DNA of 54,094 bases from Myroides sp. N17-2 (GCF_002286775.1 NZ_NSGJ01000036.1:1-54094), one strand, 5' to 3'. Shown: positions 42,287 through 52,080, counted from the first letter of the stretch. Numbers and translations are program-made. Notes: generated by a model not told the origin, from the sequence alone.

Positions 42287-42880
42287 CTATAGGAAAAAGT
42301 ATCCTACAGATACCATCCAAGTGTTCGGTCTAGATCCTGTTTCCTTATTAGTTTTGCTAAAGCTACCATCGTAAGAAACGTCAACTGTGAACTTAAGAAT
42401 ATCAACACCTGCACCTACACGGTATCCGATATTGTTCTTGTCAAAGTTGTCAAACTTAACTGTCTGTTCTATCTTAGCACCAGAGAATTTGTCATCAAAA
42501 GTGTTCGTATATACTCCACCTGCAAATCCTCTTAGACTGAATAGAGGTAAGTCTAATATCTTATGACCGATAACCACAGGTATTTCGATTTGTTTTGATT
42601 TAATATCAAAGCTATTACTATCTCCTTCGAATTTAGAGTTTTTCTCAGAGAAGAAAAGTTCTGCTTGGATGTATGTTTTTTTGATGTCTAGTCTAGCCAT
42701 CGCCCCAAGACCATATCCTGTAGCAGTCTTACTACTATAGTCCTTCATATCTGTAGAGATATTAGTGAAGTTAGCACCCGCCTTGATACCCACGTGGAAT
42801 GGAGAAGGTGATTGTGCATAAGTAGTAGCTCCTACAAACATAAGAGCAACAGAAGCAAGCAATTTTACTATGTGTTTCAT
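42287..42880 (-). CDS. Outer-membrane beta-barrel protein (porin family)
   Basis: A 197-residue protein with signal peptide (cleavage after TYAQ) and the mature start SPFHVGIKAGANFTNI, typical of the eight-stranded OmpW/OprF-like barrels annotated as porin family in Bacteroidota. It ends in an aromatic residue pair (VGYFFL). Its substrate or role is unknown. It is transcribed alone from a -7 element at 42910 and ends at a terminator. Confidence 0.85.
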   Translation of the reverse strand: MKHIVKLLASVALMFVGATTYAQSPSPFHVGIKAGANFTNISTDMKDYSSKTATGYGLGAMARLDIKKTYIQAELFFSEKNSKFEGDSNSFDIKSKQIEIPVVIGHKILDLPLFSLRGFAGGVYTNTFDDKFSGAKIEQTVKFDNFDKNNIGYRVGAGVDILKFTVDVSYDGSFSKTNKETGSRPNTWMVSVGYFFL

Positions 42881-42909
42881 TTTAGTAATGTTTTTAATAA
42901 TTGTTTAGA

Positions 42910-42917
42910 CAAAGTTA
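42910..42917 (-). promoter_or_regulatory. -7 promoter element (TAACTTTG) of the porin gene
   Basis: Minus-strand TAACTTTG matches TAnnTTTG, 29 bp before the ATG at 42880. Confidence 0.55.
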
Positions 42918-43131
42918 AATAAATTCTTAAGCTAGCCTTAGTTTTAAAGCTACTTATTGACAGATTTACAGTATTTATAGACAAACAGCTGTTTTTTTAT
43001 GATAAACTGACTTGCCTATGTTTTATATTAAAACGTTTATTCATTTTATGTAGTATATATTATTGTGGTCAAGTAGTTTATTTGTGCTTTAAGTATATGT
43101 TTAGGACGTTGCCTTAAGTTTTGTAAAATAA

Positions 43132-43165
43132 AAAGAACCTATCTAATACAATAGATAAGTTCTTT
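43132..43165 (-). terminator. Terminator of the oleate hydratase gene
   Basis: AAAGAACCTATCTA faces TAGATAAGTTCTTT with one mismatch and a 6-nt loop, 30 bp after the stop codon. Confidence 0.75.
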
Positions 43166-43194
43166 ATATGTGTCTATAACTTAGGAGAAGACGA

Positions 43195-45135
43195 CTATCC
43201 TCTGATTTTACTAAACCAATCTTTGGCTTTTTCTAGTTGTTCTAAAAAGAAGGATTCGTGTTCTTCTTTGTTTTTTTCTGTTACTGGCAGAATGTGTTCA
43301 TAATATGTTCCTTGTAAGAATTTTTCAAGTAAACCTTGTCCTACAATAGGTTTATCATCATTTAAGGCGTGTGCAGCTTTAAGTAGATGTCTAATATCGT
43401 ATTGTGAAGGGAAAATATCAGGTACTTGTTTGTTTAAGTTTAACAATTGATACACTGCGTGTCTACCTGTTCGCACAGCGCTTTCCATAGTAAATACAAC
43501 ATCATTATTGGTTTCGACAAACTGTCCTATTAAACCAAGGTTAAGGCAGCCTTGTGGAACTACCTGTGGTCTATCTCCTTGTGCACGTGGCATAAACATA
43601 GAAGTGATATAAGGCATATAGGCTGTTCTAACAATAGTATTAGCGATCACATCATCTATCTGATCACCAATGTCTAAATGGAAGCATAACTCTTCTAAAA
43701 TCTCATTTCCTGTACAGGCAGGCATTGTTTTTTTGATGTAGTTACCTTCTTTATCCATAAATAAGGAGTAAACCCAAAGTACCAATACATCATCAGGCTG
43801 AGTAGGGTAGTGTGGTTGGCGGTTACAAGTAAAGCTCATTAACCAATTAGAATCGGTAATGGTGATAATACCACCTGTAACTGTTTTCCCTGAATAAGGA
43901 TCATTAACAGAGTATTGTTTCAACTTGTCTATTAAGGCAGAAGGCTTACAAGTTAAAGTAGCTGACTCCCAAGATGATTGGTCAATGTTAGAACAGAATT
44001 TCTCAGGATGACCAAAAATAGGAGATTTCGCAGCAAGGTTTTTCCATAACATCCACCCTGGGCTTTTTCCACTAGTAGAGGCATCTATTTTTAAAATAGG
44101 CACCTCGGTATTAGTTCCATATGAAGTATCTTCTGTCATAGAACCTGTAGTAACAATGACAAAGTCTTCTTGGCCAATTGCAATACGTGTTTCTACTCCT
44201 TGTTGTTCAGTAATAAGTGATTTGACGCGTTTACCTTCTGTATCACTGTGAATGTCTAAGTCTTTCACTAAGGTGTTTAATTGTATTTGAACACCTAGTT
44301 CTGTCAGATGGTTTCTCAGAGGGATAACAAAAGTATCATATTGATTATAACGAGGGAAGACAAGAGCAGATAAGTCTTTTAATCCATCTATATCGTGCAA
44401 GAATCGGTGCATATAGAGTTTGAATTCTAATAAGCTATGCCAATTTTCAAAAGCAAACATCGTTCTCCAAAAAGTCCAAAAATTACTTTCTAAAAAGGAA
44501 GAATTAAAGTACTGTTCAATGGTAATATCATCTAACTCTTCTTTTTTCTTAAGCAACAGTTTGATAACCGCCATTTGGTCTTTTTTTGAAAGCCCAAATT
44601 TGCTAAAATCTTGAACCTCTCCTTGTTTATGAATAAGACGAGATTTAGAATAGTTAGGATCATTGTCGTTGATTAAGCGATATTCATCTAGTACGCTATA
44701 AGGCTTAGGAAGCTCAAGGGCAGGTATGTCTTGAAAGATATCCCATAGATTTTCATAGGTCATATCCATTTCTCTACCTCCTCGAATGATGTAACCATCT
44801 GTTGCATTTCCCGCTCCATCTAAAGATCCTCCATCGATGTGTAACTGTTCTAAGAAAGTGATATTCGCCGCTGGAATACGCCCATCTCGAATAAAGTAAT
44901 ATGCAGCTGACATTCCTGCTATTCCACTACCAACGATATACACTTTACTTTGAGAAAAGTCTTTTAAGGGAAGCCCTATATTACGTTGGTAGTTTCCTGG
45001 TTCATCAGCGAAAGGCATTGAGCGTTGGGCTGTATTAACAGGAGGCTCAGTATTGCCATTAGGAGCGTGGTTTACGTTTCCATACTTAGGTGAATTCTCT
45101 AGTAATTTGTCAAACTTAGAGGTGTCTACTTTCAT
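43195..45135 (-). CDS. ohyA: Oleate hydratase
   Basis: A 646-residue flavoprotein of the myosin-cross-reactive-antigen family. The FAD motif [20 protein letters not shown] (about residues 64-83), the [20 protein letters not shown] loop (split by family convention after GAGN) and YENLWDIF are characteristic. It adds water to the C9 double bond of oleate, giving 10-hydroxystearate, and may detoxify host or environmental unsaturated fatty acids. It is a single gene with its own terminator; the upstream gap is AT-rich. Confidence 0.95.
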   Translation of the reverse strand: MKVDTSKFDKLLENSPKYGNVNHAPNGNTEPPVNTAQRSMPFADEPGNYQRNIGLPLKDFSQSKVYIVGSGIAGMSAAYYFIRDGRIPAANITFLEQLHIDGGSLDGAGNATDGYIIRGGREMDMTYENLWDIFQDIPALELPKPYSVLDEYRLINDNDPNYSKSRLIHKQGEVQDFSKFGLSKKDQMAVIKLLLKKKEELDDITIEQYFNSSFLESNFWTFWRTMFAFENWHSLLEFKLYMHRFLHDIDGLKDLSALVFPRYNQYDTFVIPLRNHLTELGVQIQLNTLVKDLDIHSDTEGKRVKSLITEQQGVETRIAIGQEDFVIVTTGSMTEDTSYGTNTEVPILKIDASTSGKSPGWMLWKNLAAKSPIFGHPEKFCSNIDQSSWESATLTCKPSALIDKLKQYSVNDPYSGKTVTGGIITITDSNWLMSFTCNRQPHYPTQPDDVLVLWVYSLFMDKEGNYIKKTMPACTGNEILEELCFHLDIGDQIDDVIANTIVRTAYMPYITSMFMPRAQGDRPQVVPQGCLNLGLIGQFVETNNDVVFTMESAVRTGRHAVYQLLNLNKQVPDIFPSQYDIRHLLKAAHALNDDKPIVGQGLLEKFLQGTYYEHILPVTEKNKEEHESFFLEQLEKAKDWFSKIRG

Positions 45136-45709
45136 AATTTTGTTTTTTAGCGTGATTTAAAAAAGAATTAGATGTTTTCTAAACTCTCTTAAAGTTAAGC
45201 AAAACGTTTTATTTTGTGATAAATAAAAAGAATAATATTCTCAATTTGTTGATTATTGAAAAGATAGAGAGGTCTTGTTCGTTTCTTGTTCTTATTGCTT
45301 TGATTTTTAGTGTATAAGTGATTGTTTTTGTAAATATTTTGAGAAGAGTGTTGCTATTCTTTTTTATTAGATACTAATGATTTGATAAAGAGTATTACCG
45401 TAAATCTGCAACCACTATTTACTGCATATTAGTGCTACTTCATAGTTCCTTCATTAGCTCTATGATCATACTACATTTTATATCGCTTGTTTTATATTGG
45501 GGTGCTTGTTTACTATTTAATAAGAAGCTTCAGAAGCAGATATAGTAGCTATGTTAGCGATACATTTTGTTGTATTGAAGTATTTATTACTGTTTGTGCT
45601 TTTATATTGTTTTTTCGTTAATGAATATATCTATTTGAAGATGTAAATTAGGGATTGTTGAAACAAATCATTATATTTAGTAATTTGACAATCAATAAAT
45701 TGCTAGAAT
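45136..45709. other. Intergenic region between divergent ohyA and the UvrA-like gene
   Basis: 574 bp, AT-rich, no gene recognised. TAATTTG (about 45682-45688) is a weak -7-like sequence for the UvrA-like gene. No strong inverted repeats were noted. Confidence 0.45.
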
Positions 45710-47995
45710 ATGAAAAATGAAAATACACATATCATATTAAGGGGAATTACAGAGAATAATTTAAAAAATATAGACCTTAATATCCCAAAGGGTAAACTTG
45801 TTGTCTTTACAGGGATTTCGGGGTCAGGAAAATCATCTATCGTTTTTGATACTATTGCGGCTGAATCTCAAAGGCAACTTTACGAGATGTTTCCTTTGTT
45901 TATTAGAAATAAACTGCCAAAAATAGAACGTCCCAAAGGTAATTTTATTCAGAACCTTACTACATCGATAGTCGTTGACCAAAAGCCTATACACGGTAAT
46001 GTTCGTTCTACTGTAGGTACTATAACGGATATAATTCCTATAATACGCTTGCTGTTTTCTCGTGTTGGAGTTCCATCAGCAGGTACAGCTACGGCATACT
46101 CTTTTAATAATCCATTAGGAATGTGTACTGAGTGTAGTGGTGTAGGGCGAAAGGTACAGGTAGATATGGATAAGTTACTAGATAAAAACAAATCATTAAA
46201 TGAAGGAGCAATTCAGTTCTCGCCTTTTAAAGTAGGTACTTGGCAGTGGAATATGTATGCCAATTCTAAATTATTTGACAACGATAAGCCGTTAAAGGAT
46301 TATACAGAGAAAGAATGGTTTGACTTTTTGCACGGTTCAGGATTTAAAGTTCGAACAGAGAAACTACATGAACCCAATCCTGAGGATCAAGGATTACCTC
46401 TAGAATATCACGGAATATATGAGCGCTTTAATCGTCTGTGGATTAATCGTGATATAAGCAAACTAAAAAAGAGTTTCCAAAAAGAGATTGAAGGCTTGCT
46501 TCATGAAGATGTGTGTCCTAAATGTAAGGGGCAGCGATTAAACGAAGCTGCTTTAGCTTCTAAAATTAATGGGTATAGTATCGGAGATTATTTTGATATG
46601 GAAATAGATGATCTTATACCGATTATGAATGAAATAAATGATTATATCGGTAGAGTACTAGCAGAGCGTACTATAATAGGTCTCAAGCATATCGCAGATG
46701 TTAGATTAGGTTATCTAAACCTGGGACGTAATAGTGCCACGCTCTCTGGAGGAGAAGGACAACGTCTGAAATTAGTCAAACATCTAGGAAGTAGTCTTAC
46801 AGATATAACGTTTATTTTAGATGAACCTAGTGCGGGTCTACATGCGCATGATATTGATCGTCTTAATAAAATGTTGTTAGATCTTAGAGATAAAGGGAAT
46901 ACAGTATTAGTAGTAGAGCATGATAGAAATGTAATCGCTATGGCAGATGAGATTATAGATATAGGTCCGTTGGCAGGACGAGATGGTGGACGTGTGGTTT
47001 ACCAAGGGAGTTTTAAAGGACTACTGAAGTCAAACACTATTACAGGTCAGGCGCTAAGTCAAAAGGCTGTTCTCAATACTCTGCCGCGTATAGCACAAGA
47101 TAAGTTTAAGATATATAATGCATCTAGTAATAATTTAAAGAATATTTCGCTTGATATACCCAAAGGTGTTTTTGTGACTATAACAGGTGTAGCTGGATCG
47201 GGAAAGAGTACTTTACTAATGGATGTTTTAAGAAAGAATAACCCCGAAGCGATAGTTGTTGATCAGCGTTTAGTGGGGGCTAATTCTCGTTCTACACCTG
47301 CGACATATACTGGAGTTATGGATAATATCAGAAAGTTATTTGCTGATGCGAATAATGCACCTGTTGGAATGTTTAGTTTTAATTCTATTGGAGCATGTCC
47401 GGTCTGTCAGGGAAAGGGTGAGATATTGCCTGATATGGTATTTGCTGATCCTATAGCAATCCAATGTGAAGAATGTGCTGGGATGCGCTACAGTCAGCAG
47501 GCCTTACAATATACTTATAAAGGAAAACATATAGTCGATGTATTAAACCTTACTATTACAGAAGCATTAGAGTTTTTTGATGTAAAAAGTATTTATCACA
47601 AAATAGAAATTATAGAGGCAGTTGGATTAGGTTATTTAACGTTAGGGCAATCTGTGAGTACTCTTTCTGGAGGAGAAAAACAACGTATAAAACTTGCAAG
47701 TGAACTACATAAAAAAGGAAATATATATATTATGGATGAACCAAGTACGGGACTCCATGTTAGAGATGTTGCACAATTATTAGAATTAATAAACACATTG
47801 GTAAATAACGGTAACTCTGTTGTTGTGGCAGAACATCATCTTGATATTATTGCCGCAAGTGATTGGATTATTGATATGGGGCCTGAGGGAGGAAAGAATG
47901 GAGGTGAAGTTGTATTTGAGGGGACACCAATGGAGATTATTGAGGATCAAAAATCTTATACAGGTCAGTATCTTAGAAAAAGCTATCAAGTATAA
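45710..47995 (+). CDS. Short UvrA-like ABC ATPase
   Basis: A 761-residue tandem ABC protein. It has Walker A motifs GISGSGKSS (about residue 35) and GVAGSGKST (about 495), and signature motifs LSGGEGQRLKLVKHL and LSGGEKQRIKLASEL. CxxC pairs (CTECSGVG, CPKCKGQR, CPVCQGKG, CEECAGM) mark the zinc modules. Canonical UvrA is about 940 residues; the missing length falls in the first half, where the UvrB-binding domain lies, as in UvrA2/DrrC-type paralogues linked to drug or DNA-damage tolerance. It is therefore probably not the main excinuclease subunit. No uvrB or uvrC is nearby. Confidence 0.87.
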   Translation: MKNENTHIILRGITENNLKNIDLNIPKGKLVVFTGISGSGKSSIVFDTIAAESQRQLYEMFPLFIRNKLPKIERPKGNFIQNLTTSIVVDQKPIHGNVRSTVGTITDIIPIIRLLFSRVGVPSAGTATAYSFNNPLGMCTECSGVGRKVQVDMDKLLDKNKSLNEGAIQFSPFKVGTWQWNMYANSKLFDNDKPLKDYTEKEWFDFLHGSGFKVRTEKLHEPNPEDQGLPLEYHGIYERFNRLWINRDISKLKKSFQKEIEGLLHEDVCPKCKGQRLNEAALASKINGYSIGDYFDMEIDDLIPIMNEINDYIGRVLAERTIIGLKHIADVRLGYLNLGRNSATLSGGEGQRLKLVKHLGSSLTDITFILDEPSAGLHAHDIDRLNKMLLDLRDKGNTVLVVEHDRNVIAMADEIIDIGPLAGRDGGRVVYQGSFKGLLKSNTITGQALSQKAVLNTLPRIAQDKFKIYNASSNNLKNISLDIPKGVFVTITGVAGSGKSTLLMDVLRKNNPEAIVVDQRLVGANSRSTPATYTGVMDNIRKLFADANNAPVGMFSFNSIGACPVCQGKGEILPDMVFADPIAIQCEECAGMRYSQQALQYTYKGKHIVDVLNLTITEALEFFDVKSIYHKIEIIEAVGLGYLTLGQSVSTLSGGEKQRIKLASELHKKGNIYIMDEPSTGLHVRDVAQLLELINTLVNNGNSVVVAEHHLDIIAASDWIIDMGPEGGKNGGEVVFEGTPMEIIEDQKSYTGQYLRKSYQV

Positions 47996-48121
47996 GTGTT
48001 TTTGTAAATTATAGAAGAATGATGTAGCGTTTTTTAAAATAATTAAGGGATAAGTAACTTTAAACGAGTGTTTAAAGGTGCTGTGAGTGAACTTTGCTTC
48101 AAATTATCGCTATATGAAAAC

Positions 48122-48151
48122 TTGTTTCTACAATCTAGAATACTACATTTG
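48122..48151 (+). promoter_or_regulatory. Promoter of the GNAT-Nudix gene
   Basis: TTG (48122-48124) and TACATTTG (48144-48151), an exact -7 match with a spacing of 19 bp, 23 bp before the ATG at 48175. Confidence 0.6.
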
Positions 48152-48174
48152 ACTTCTACAACATACCATATAAT

Positions 48175-49026
48175 ATGAATATTACATACCAAAATGCAAC
48201 TATAACAGATAATTATTTATTAACCGAAACAGCTTTAATTTCCAAGAGATATTGGGGATATAGTGAGGAGTATATTTTAAAATGGACAGATGACTTGACG
48301 ATCACAGCGCTCAACTTTAGAAACGGAGAATTAGTAAAGTGCTTTTTAGACGATGAGTATATAGGATTCTTTGAACTTAGAGATAAAGGAGCTTATGTGC
48401 GTTTAGAACACTTCTGGCTCTTGCCTGAGTTTATTAATAAGGGATATGGGAGTATTATCATTTCTGAGATAAAAGCCAAGGCTAAGACCAAAGGATACAA
48501 ATATATAGAGGTATATGCTGAACCTAATGCTAATTTATTTTACGAGAAGATGGGCGGGGAACTTATCAAGCAAATCTTGACGAGTGTGCCTGGGCGTATG
48601 ATGAAGATATATCACCTAACTGTAGTAGAACAGAATTGGGTAAATCTAGATACAGCAGGACTTGTGATAGTAAAAGAGGATAAACTACTACTGGCTTATA
48701 GTAATAATAAGAAAGCATGGTATCTACCCGGCGGTAAGTTAGACAAGGGAGAAGACAGTCAGACAGCACTAATTAGAGAGGTAGAAGAGGAGCTGAGCGT
48801 ATCATTAAACCCTAATCGACTAGCTTATTTATGTCGTATCACAGCACCTGCTTATGGAGAGAAACTCAATATTATGATGCAGCAGGACTGTTATACCTAT
48901 CAGCTAAACGGCGAGGCGATTAAGGCTACTAGTGAGATAGGTGATGTAAGGTACTTTAGTTTTGAGGAGTATAGAAAGGAAGAAATACAGGTACCTGGTG
49001 TACTGATGGTGTATGAGGTGATTTAG
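48175..49026 (+). CDS. GNAT acetyltransferase-Nudix hydrolase fusion
   Basis: A 283-residue two-domain protein. Residues 1-150 form a GNAT fold, with the acetyl-CoA loop FINKGYGSIIISEIK and the ending YEKMGGE. Residues 160-283 form a Nudix domain with the box GGKLDKGEDSQTALIREVEE followed by ELSV, matching Gx5Ex7REUxEExGU except that the last Gly is Ser. Substrates are unknown; Nudix enzymes cleave nucleoside diphosphate derivatives. It has its own promoter. A half copy of the CAAAGTC repeat lies just downstream. Confidence 0.87.
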   Translation: MNITYQNATITDNYLLTETALISKRYWGYSEEYILKWTDDLTITALNFRNGELVKCFLDDEYIGFFELRDKGAYVRLEHFWLLPEFINKGYGSIIISEIKAKAKTKGYKYIEVYAEPNANLFYEKMGGELIKQILTSVPGRMMKIYHLTVVEQNWVNLDTAGLVIVKEDKLLLAYSNNKKAWYLPGGKLDKGEDSQTALIREVEEELSVSLNPNRLAYLCRITAPAYGEKLNIMMQQDCYTYQLNGEAIKATSEIGDVRYFSFEEYRKEEIQVPGVLMVYEVI

Positions 49027-49069
49027 GAGGAGAAAATGGGTGTTTCTGTTTTGTTTATACTTGGGGTGT

Positions 49070-49090
49070 ACACACCCGACTTTGAGTAAT
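49070..49090 (-). repeat. Half copy of the CAAAGTC hairpin repeat upstream of the RAYT gene
   Basis: On the minus strand TACTCAAAGTCGGG matches the left half of the dispersed hairpin repeats; the right half is replaced by a GGTGTACACACC palindrome. It is inverted relative to the array downstream of the transposase. Confidence 0.5.
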
Positions 49091-49179
49091 AATTATCTGA
49101 TATTTATAGCAATAGATTAATTTATTGTTTTATTTTTAGTTAAATAAAACAAATGGGACATATTTTAAAATATAAAAAC

Positions 49180-49785
49180 ATGAAAGAAGGATACATCATA
49201 AGAGATCAAGATAAAATACATTTCATTACTTGTACTGTAGTAAGCTGGATAGATGTCTTTACAAGAAAAGTATATAGAGATATAATAATATCATCATTAG
49301 AGTATTGTATTAAGGAAAAAGGAATGCTTCTCTATGGATATGTAATTATGAGTAATCACATACATCTTATTCTTCAATCTAAGCATAGTAAACTCTCAGA
49401 TTTGGTAAGAGATTTTAAAAAGTTTACATCAAAGAGTACTCTTGAGGCCATACTAAATGAGCCTGAAAGTAGAAAAGAGTGGATGTTGAAATTATTTAAA
49501 GAAGCAACAGAGAGTCACTGTAGAAATAAGAACTATCAATTATGGCAATATGGTAACCACGCTGAGGAAGTCAACTCGTTAAAGTTCTTATGGGATAAGT
49601 TACATTATATTCATTTAAATCCTGTAAGAGCAGGTATAGTAGAAAAATGTCATCATTATATTTATTCTTCAGCTAGTAATTATGTTGAAAATAAAGGATT
49701 ACTAGATATAGAGCTTGTAGATAATCCAATTGTAGATGTGACTAAAGCAAATCAGTTTTGGAAGTATAATACGTATGATGATTAG
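49180..49785 (+). CDS. REP-associated tyrosine transposase (RAYT, Y1 HUH family)
   Basis: About 201 residues from ATG 49180 (MKEGYIIRDQDKIHF), which matches the usual family start; an in-frame ATG at 49153 is possible. The HUH motif is in YVIMSNHIHLILQS (about residues 52-65), and the catalytic Tyr lies in the conserved helix KLHYIHLNPVRAG (about 143-155). RAYTs are domesticated single-strand transposases related to IS200/IS605 that process REP hairpins. The stop codon is immediately followed by six tandem hairpin repeats (49786-50089), and a half repeat lies upstream, so the gene and its likely substrate sit together. Confidence 0.92.
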   Translation: MKEGYIIRDQDKIHFITCTVVSWIDVFTRKVYRDIIISSLEYCIKEKGMLLYGYVIMSNHIHLILQSKHSKLSDLVRDFKKFTSKSTLEAILNEPESRKEWMLKLFKEATESHCRNKNYQLWQYGNHAEEVNSLKFLWDKLHYIHLNPVRAGIVEKCHHYIYSSASNYVENKGLLDIELVDNPIVDVTKANQFWKYNTYDD

Positions 49786-50089
49786 GCTCAAAGTCAGGAG
49801 ACTTTGCGCAGCGTAGTAAGCTTGCGTGAAATAGTTTAAGCTCAAAGTCAGGAGACTTTGCGCAGCGTAGTAAGCTTGCGTGAAATAGTCTAAGCTCAAA
49901 GTCAGGAGACTTTGCGCAGTGTAGTAAGCTTGCGTGAAATAGTCTAAGCTCAAAGTCAGGAGACTTTGCGCAGTGTAGTAAGCTTGCGTGAAATAGTCTA
50001 AGCTCAAAGTCAGGAGACTTTGCGCAGCGTAGTAAGTTTGCGTGAAATAGTCTAAGCTCAAAGTCAGGAGACTTTGCGCAGCGTAGTAA
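49786..50089 (+). repeat. 54-bp tandem array of REP-like hairpins (5.6 copies)
   Basis: Units start at 49786, 49840, 49894, 49948, 50002 and 50056 (the last is partial). Each carries CAAAGTC-AGGA-GACTTTG (7-bp stem) followed by CGCAGYGTAGTAAG and CTTGCGTGAAATAG. Copies differ at only a few positions. Because 54 is a multiple of three, a spurious 119-codon minus-strand frame runs through it. Confidence 0.95.
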
Positions 50090-50119
50090 GTGTGTATAAT
50101 TAAATCCCCTCTACTTTTT

Positions 50120-50164
50120 TTGACCTATATCAATACTTTCTATTTAGAACAGTTCTTATCTTTG
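50120..50164 (+). promoter_or_regulatory. CRP/FNR-like box and -7 element of the ABC exporter
   Basis: TTGAC-CTAT-ATCAA (50120-50133) precedes TATCTTTG (50157-50164), an exact TAnnTTTG match. The box centre is about 42 bp upstream of the expected transcription start, the usual position for class II activation. The -7 element ends 4 bp before the ATG at 50169, implying a nearly leaderless mRNA. Confidence 0.55.
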
Positions 50165-50168
50165 CCCT

Positions 50169-51953
50169 ATGAATTTAATAAAGATACTTAGACAGATTAA
50201 ACCTTTTGTGATGCCTTATAAGAGGCTGATAATTGGGACGTTAGTTCTAACCGCAATAGGTTCTTTTGCAGTACAGGTAAATGCCTTAATTATTCGCCAT
50301 ATGGTCGATACCCTAAATGATGTAGTCAGTGGGGTGAAGGATTTGGCTTGGGGGTATAAGATGCTACTATTTAGTAGTGTGGTACTGATCGTAAAGGAGA
50401 TAGTGAATGCATTTATACAGTTTGGGCAGAAGTTCTTTGGGGAGAAACTGCGTATCTATGTCTCTAGAGATATATCACAGTTGATCGTTACTAGGATGTT
50501 GACCTACCGTATGGCTTTTTATACTTCTGAAGAAAATGACAGTGGGAAGTTGCAGACTCGTGTAGATCAAGGAGTGGGGAGTATTACAAGGTTAATACAA
50601 AACTTCTTTATTGATATCCTGCCTTTGTTTGCTAATGCTATTGTAGCGCTTATTTTTATCTATACAGCTAATGTATATGTTGGAATGGTTAGTACTGCGA
50701 TGATACCTTTATATTTTTATGTGAGTCAACGTCAGGCAACCAAATTAAAAGGTTTTAGAAGAAAGATGCGTAGCTATAGAGAGAATAAGAACAATGGTAT
50801 CATCTCACTTATCAACTCTATTACTGTGATTAAGTCTTTCGTTAGGGAACCTTTAGAGGCTGAGAAGCACGAGGAGATACAATATGACATGACAGAGAAT
50901 CAACTGCAAACTAGACGAATGAGTTTCTTGTTTGATGCCATTAAAGGCTTTATTGAGCAGTTCGGATTGGTTGTGATTATCTTAATGACTGCTTATTTTG
51001 TATTAAAAGGAGAGATGACAGTAGGTGCGATTATGTTTCACGTTCTACTTTTTAATAACGTTACAGCGCCTATTAGACAGCTTCACCGTATTTATGATGA
51101 TGTAAATGATGCGATGATCTACTCGGAGAGTTTCTTCGAAATTATAGAGGCAGAGCACGAGGTAGAAACTACGGGAACGTATGTACCTACACAGATAAAA
51201 GGAAAGATAGAGATTAAGAATGTATCGTTTGATTATCCTAATGGTACCAATGCTTTAAAGGATATATCTATGGTGATAGAACCTAACAAGACTACTGCTT
51301 TAGTAGGTCTTAGTGGAGCAGGTAAGAGTACTGTGATTAACCTATTAGATAAGTTTTACGCGCCGACTTCAGGACAGATATTTTTAGATGGAGTGGACCT
51401 TGCTGAATACGATACTAAGGAACTTCGTAAACATATCGGTCTTGTACTTCAGAAGAACCATATCTTCCAAGGGAGTATCGCTGAGAATATCCGTTATGGT
51501 AATGCTCAGGCGACTATGGAAGAGGTAGAGTTAGCTGCTAATAAAGCTTATATACACGAGCAGATTACAGAACTTCCACAAGGTTATGAATCTGATGCGC
51601 GTCTATTATCAGGAGGACAACAACAGCGTATCGCTATCGCTCGTCTGTTCTTAAAAGATCCTGCTATTATCTTCTTAGATGAGCCAACAGCAAGTCTTGA
51701 TGCGATAGCCACAGAGCAAATCAAGAAAAGCCTTGATGCTATTAAGGAAAATAGAACAGTCATTATCGTTTCACATAGTATCTCTCAGATTATAGACGCA
51801 AATGATATTGTGGTGATGGAAAAAGGTAGAGTAGTGGAGAATGGTAAGCATGAACAGCTATATGAGAATAAGAGTACATACTACGAGATATTCTCTGCTA
51901 TGGCCAATAGCTTAAACTTAGAGAAGATCTCTCAGACTTTACACCAAGAGTAA
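50169..51953 (+). CDS. ABC exporter, fused membrane and ATP-binding domains
   Basis: A 594-residue half-transporter. The first 330 residues hold six membrane helices of the type I exporter fold. The nucleotide-binding domain follows with Walker A GLSGAGKST (about 378), signature LSGGQQQRIAIAR and Walker B AIIFLDEPTASLD. It probably acts as a homodimer exporting lipid, peptide or drug; the substrate cannot be told. It is a single gene between a FNR-like box and a terminator at 51982, which suggests regulated expression. Confidence 0.92.
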   Translation: MNLIKILRQIKPFVMPYKRLIIGTLVLTAIGSFAVQVNALIIRHMVDTLNDVVSGVKDLAWGYKMLLFSSVVLIVKEIVNAFIQFGQKFFGEKLRIYVSRDISQLIVTRMLTYRMAFYTSEENDSGKLQTRVDQGVGSITRLIQNFFIDILPLFANAIVALIFIYTANVYVGMVSTAMIPLYFYVSQRQATKLKGFRRKMRSYRENKNNGIISLINSITVIKSFVREPLEAEKHEEIQYDMTENQLQTRRMSFLFDAIKGFIEQFGLVVIILMTAYFVLKGEMTVGAIMFHVLLFNNVTAPIRQLHRIYDDVNDAMIYSESFFEIIEAEHEVETTGTYVPTQIKGKIEIKNVSFDYPNGTNALKDISMVIEPNKTTALVGLSGAGKSTVINLLDKFYAPTSGQIFLDGVDLAEYDTKELRKHIGLVLQKNHIFQGSIAENIRYGNAQATMEEVELAANKAYIHEQITELPQGYESDARLLSGGQQQRIAIARLFLKDPAIIFLDEPTASLDAIATEQIKKSLDAIKENRTVIIVSHSISQIIDANDIVVMEKGRVVENGKHEQLYENKSTYYEIFSAMANSLNLEKISQTLHQE

Positions 51954-51981
51954 AGTAAACATATATATTAGGTTGTGTAAT

Positions 51982-52016
51982 AGAGCCACTGCGTATGCGG
52001 TGGCTTTATTTTTTTA
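51982..52016 (+). terminator. Terminator of the ABC exporter gene
   Basis: AGAGCCAC (51982-51989) pairs with GTGGCTTT (52000-52007), followed by a T-rich tract, about 28 bp after the stop codon. Confidence 0.8.
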
Positions 52017-52031
52017 GTGCAAATTACTTTT

Positions 52032-52075
52032 TTGACTTATGTCAATGTTTTAGATATTCAAAAGTGGGTACTTTG
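52032..52075 (+). promoter_or_regulatory. CRP/FNR-like box and -7-like element of a candidate small RNA
   Basis: The perfect palindrome TTGAC-TTAT-GTCAA (52032-52045) lies 23 bp before TACTTTG (52069-52075), the same spacing as at the ABC exporter promoter. No gene follows; a strong terminator lies 140 bp downstream. Confidence 0.5.
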
Positions 52076-52080
52076 CTGTA

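Noticed and set aside
49702..50061. 119-codon minus-strand frame with 18-residue repeats (SLDYFTQAYY type)
   Set aside because: It is translated from the 54-bp tandem DNA repeat, whose length is a multiple of three; it has no signal or family match and overlaps the transposase gene end.
49786..50089. CRISPR-like array
   Set aside because: The units are contiguous and nearly identical along their whole 54 bp; there are no unique spacers and no cas genes.
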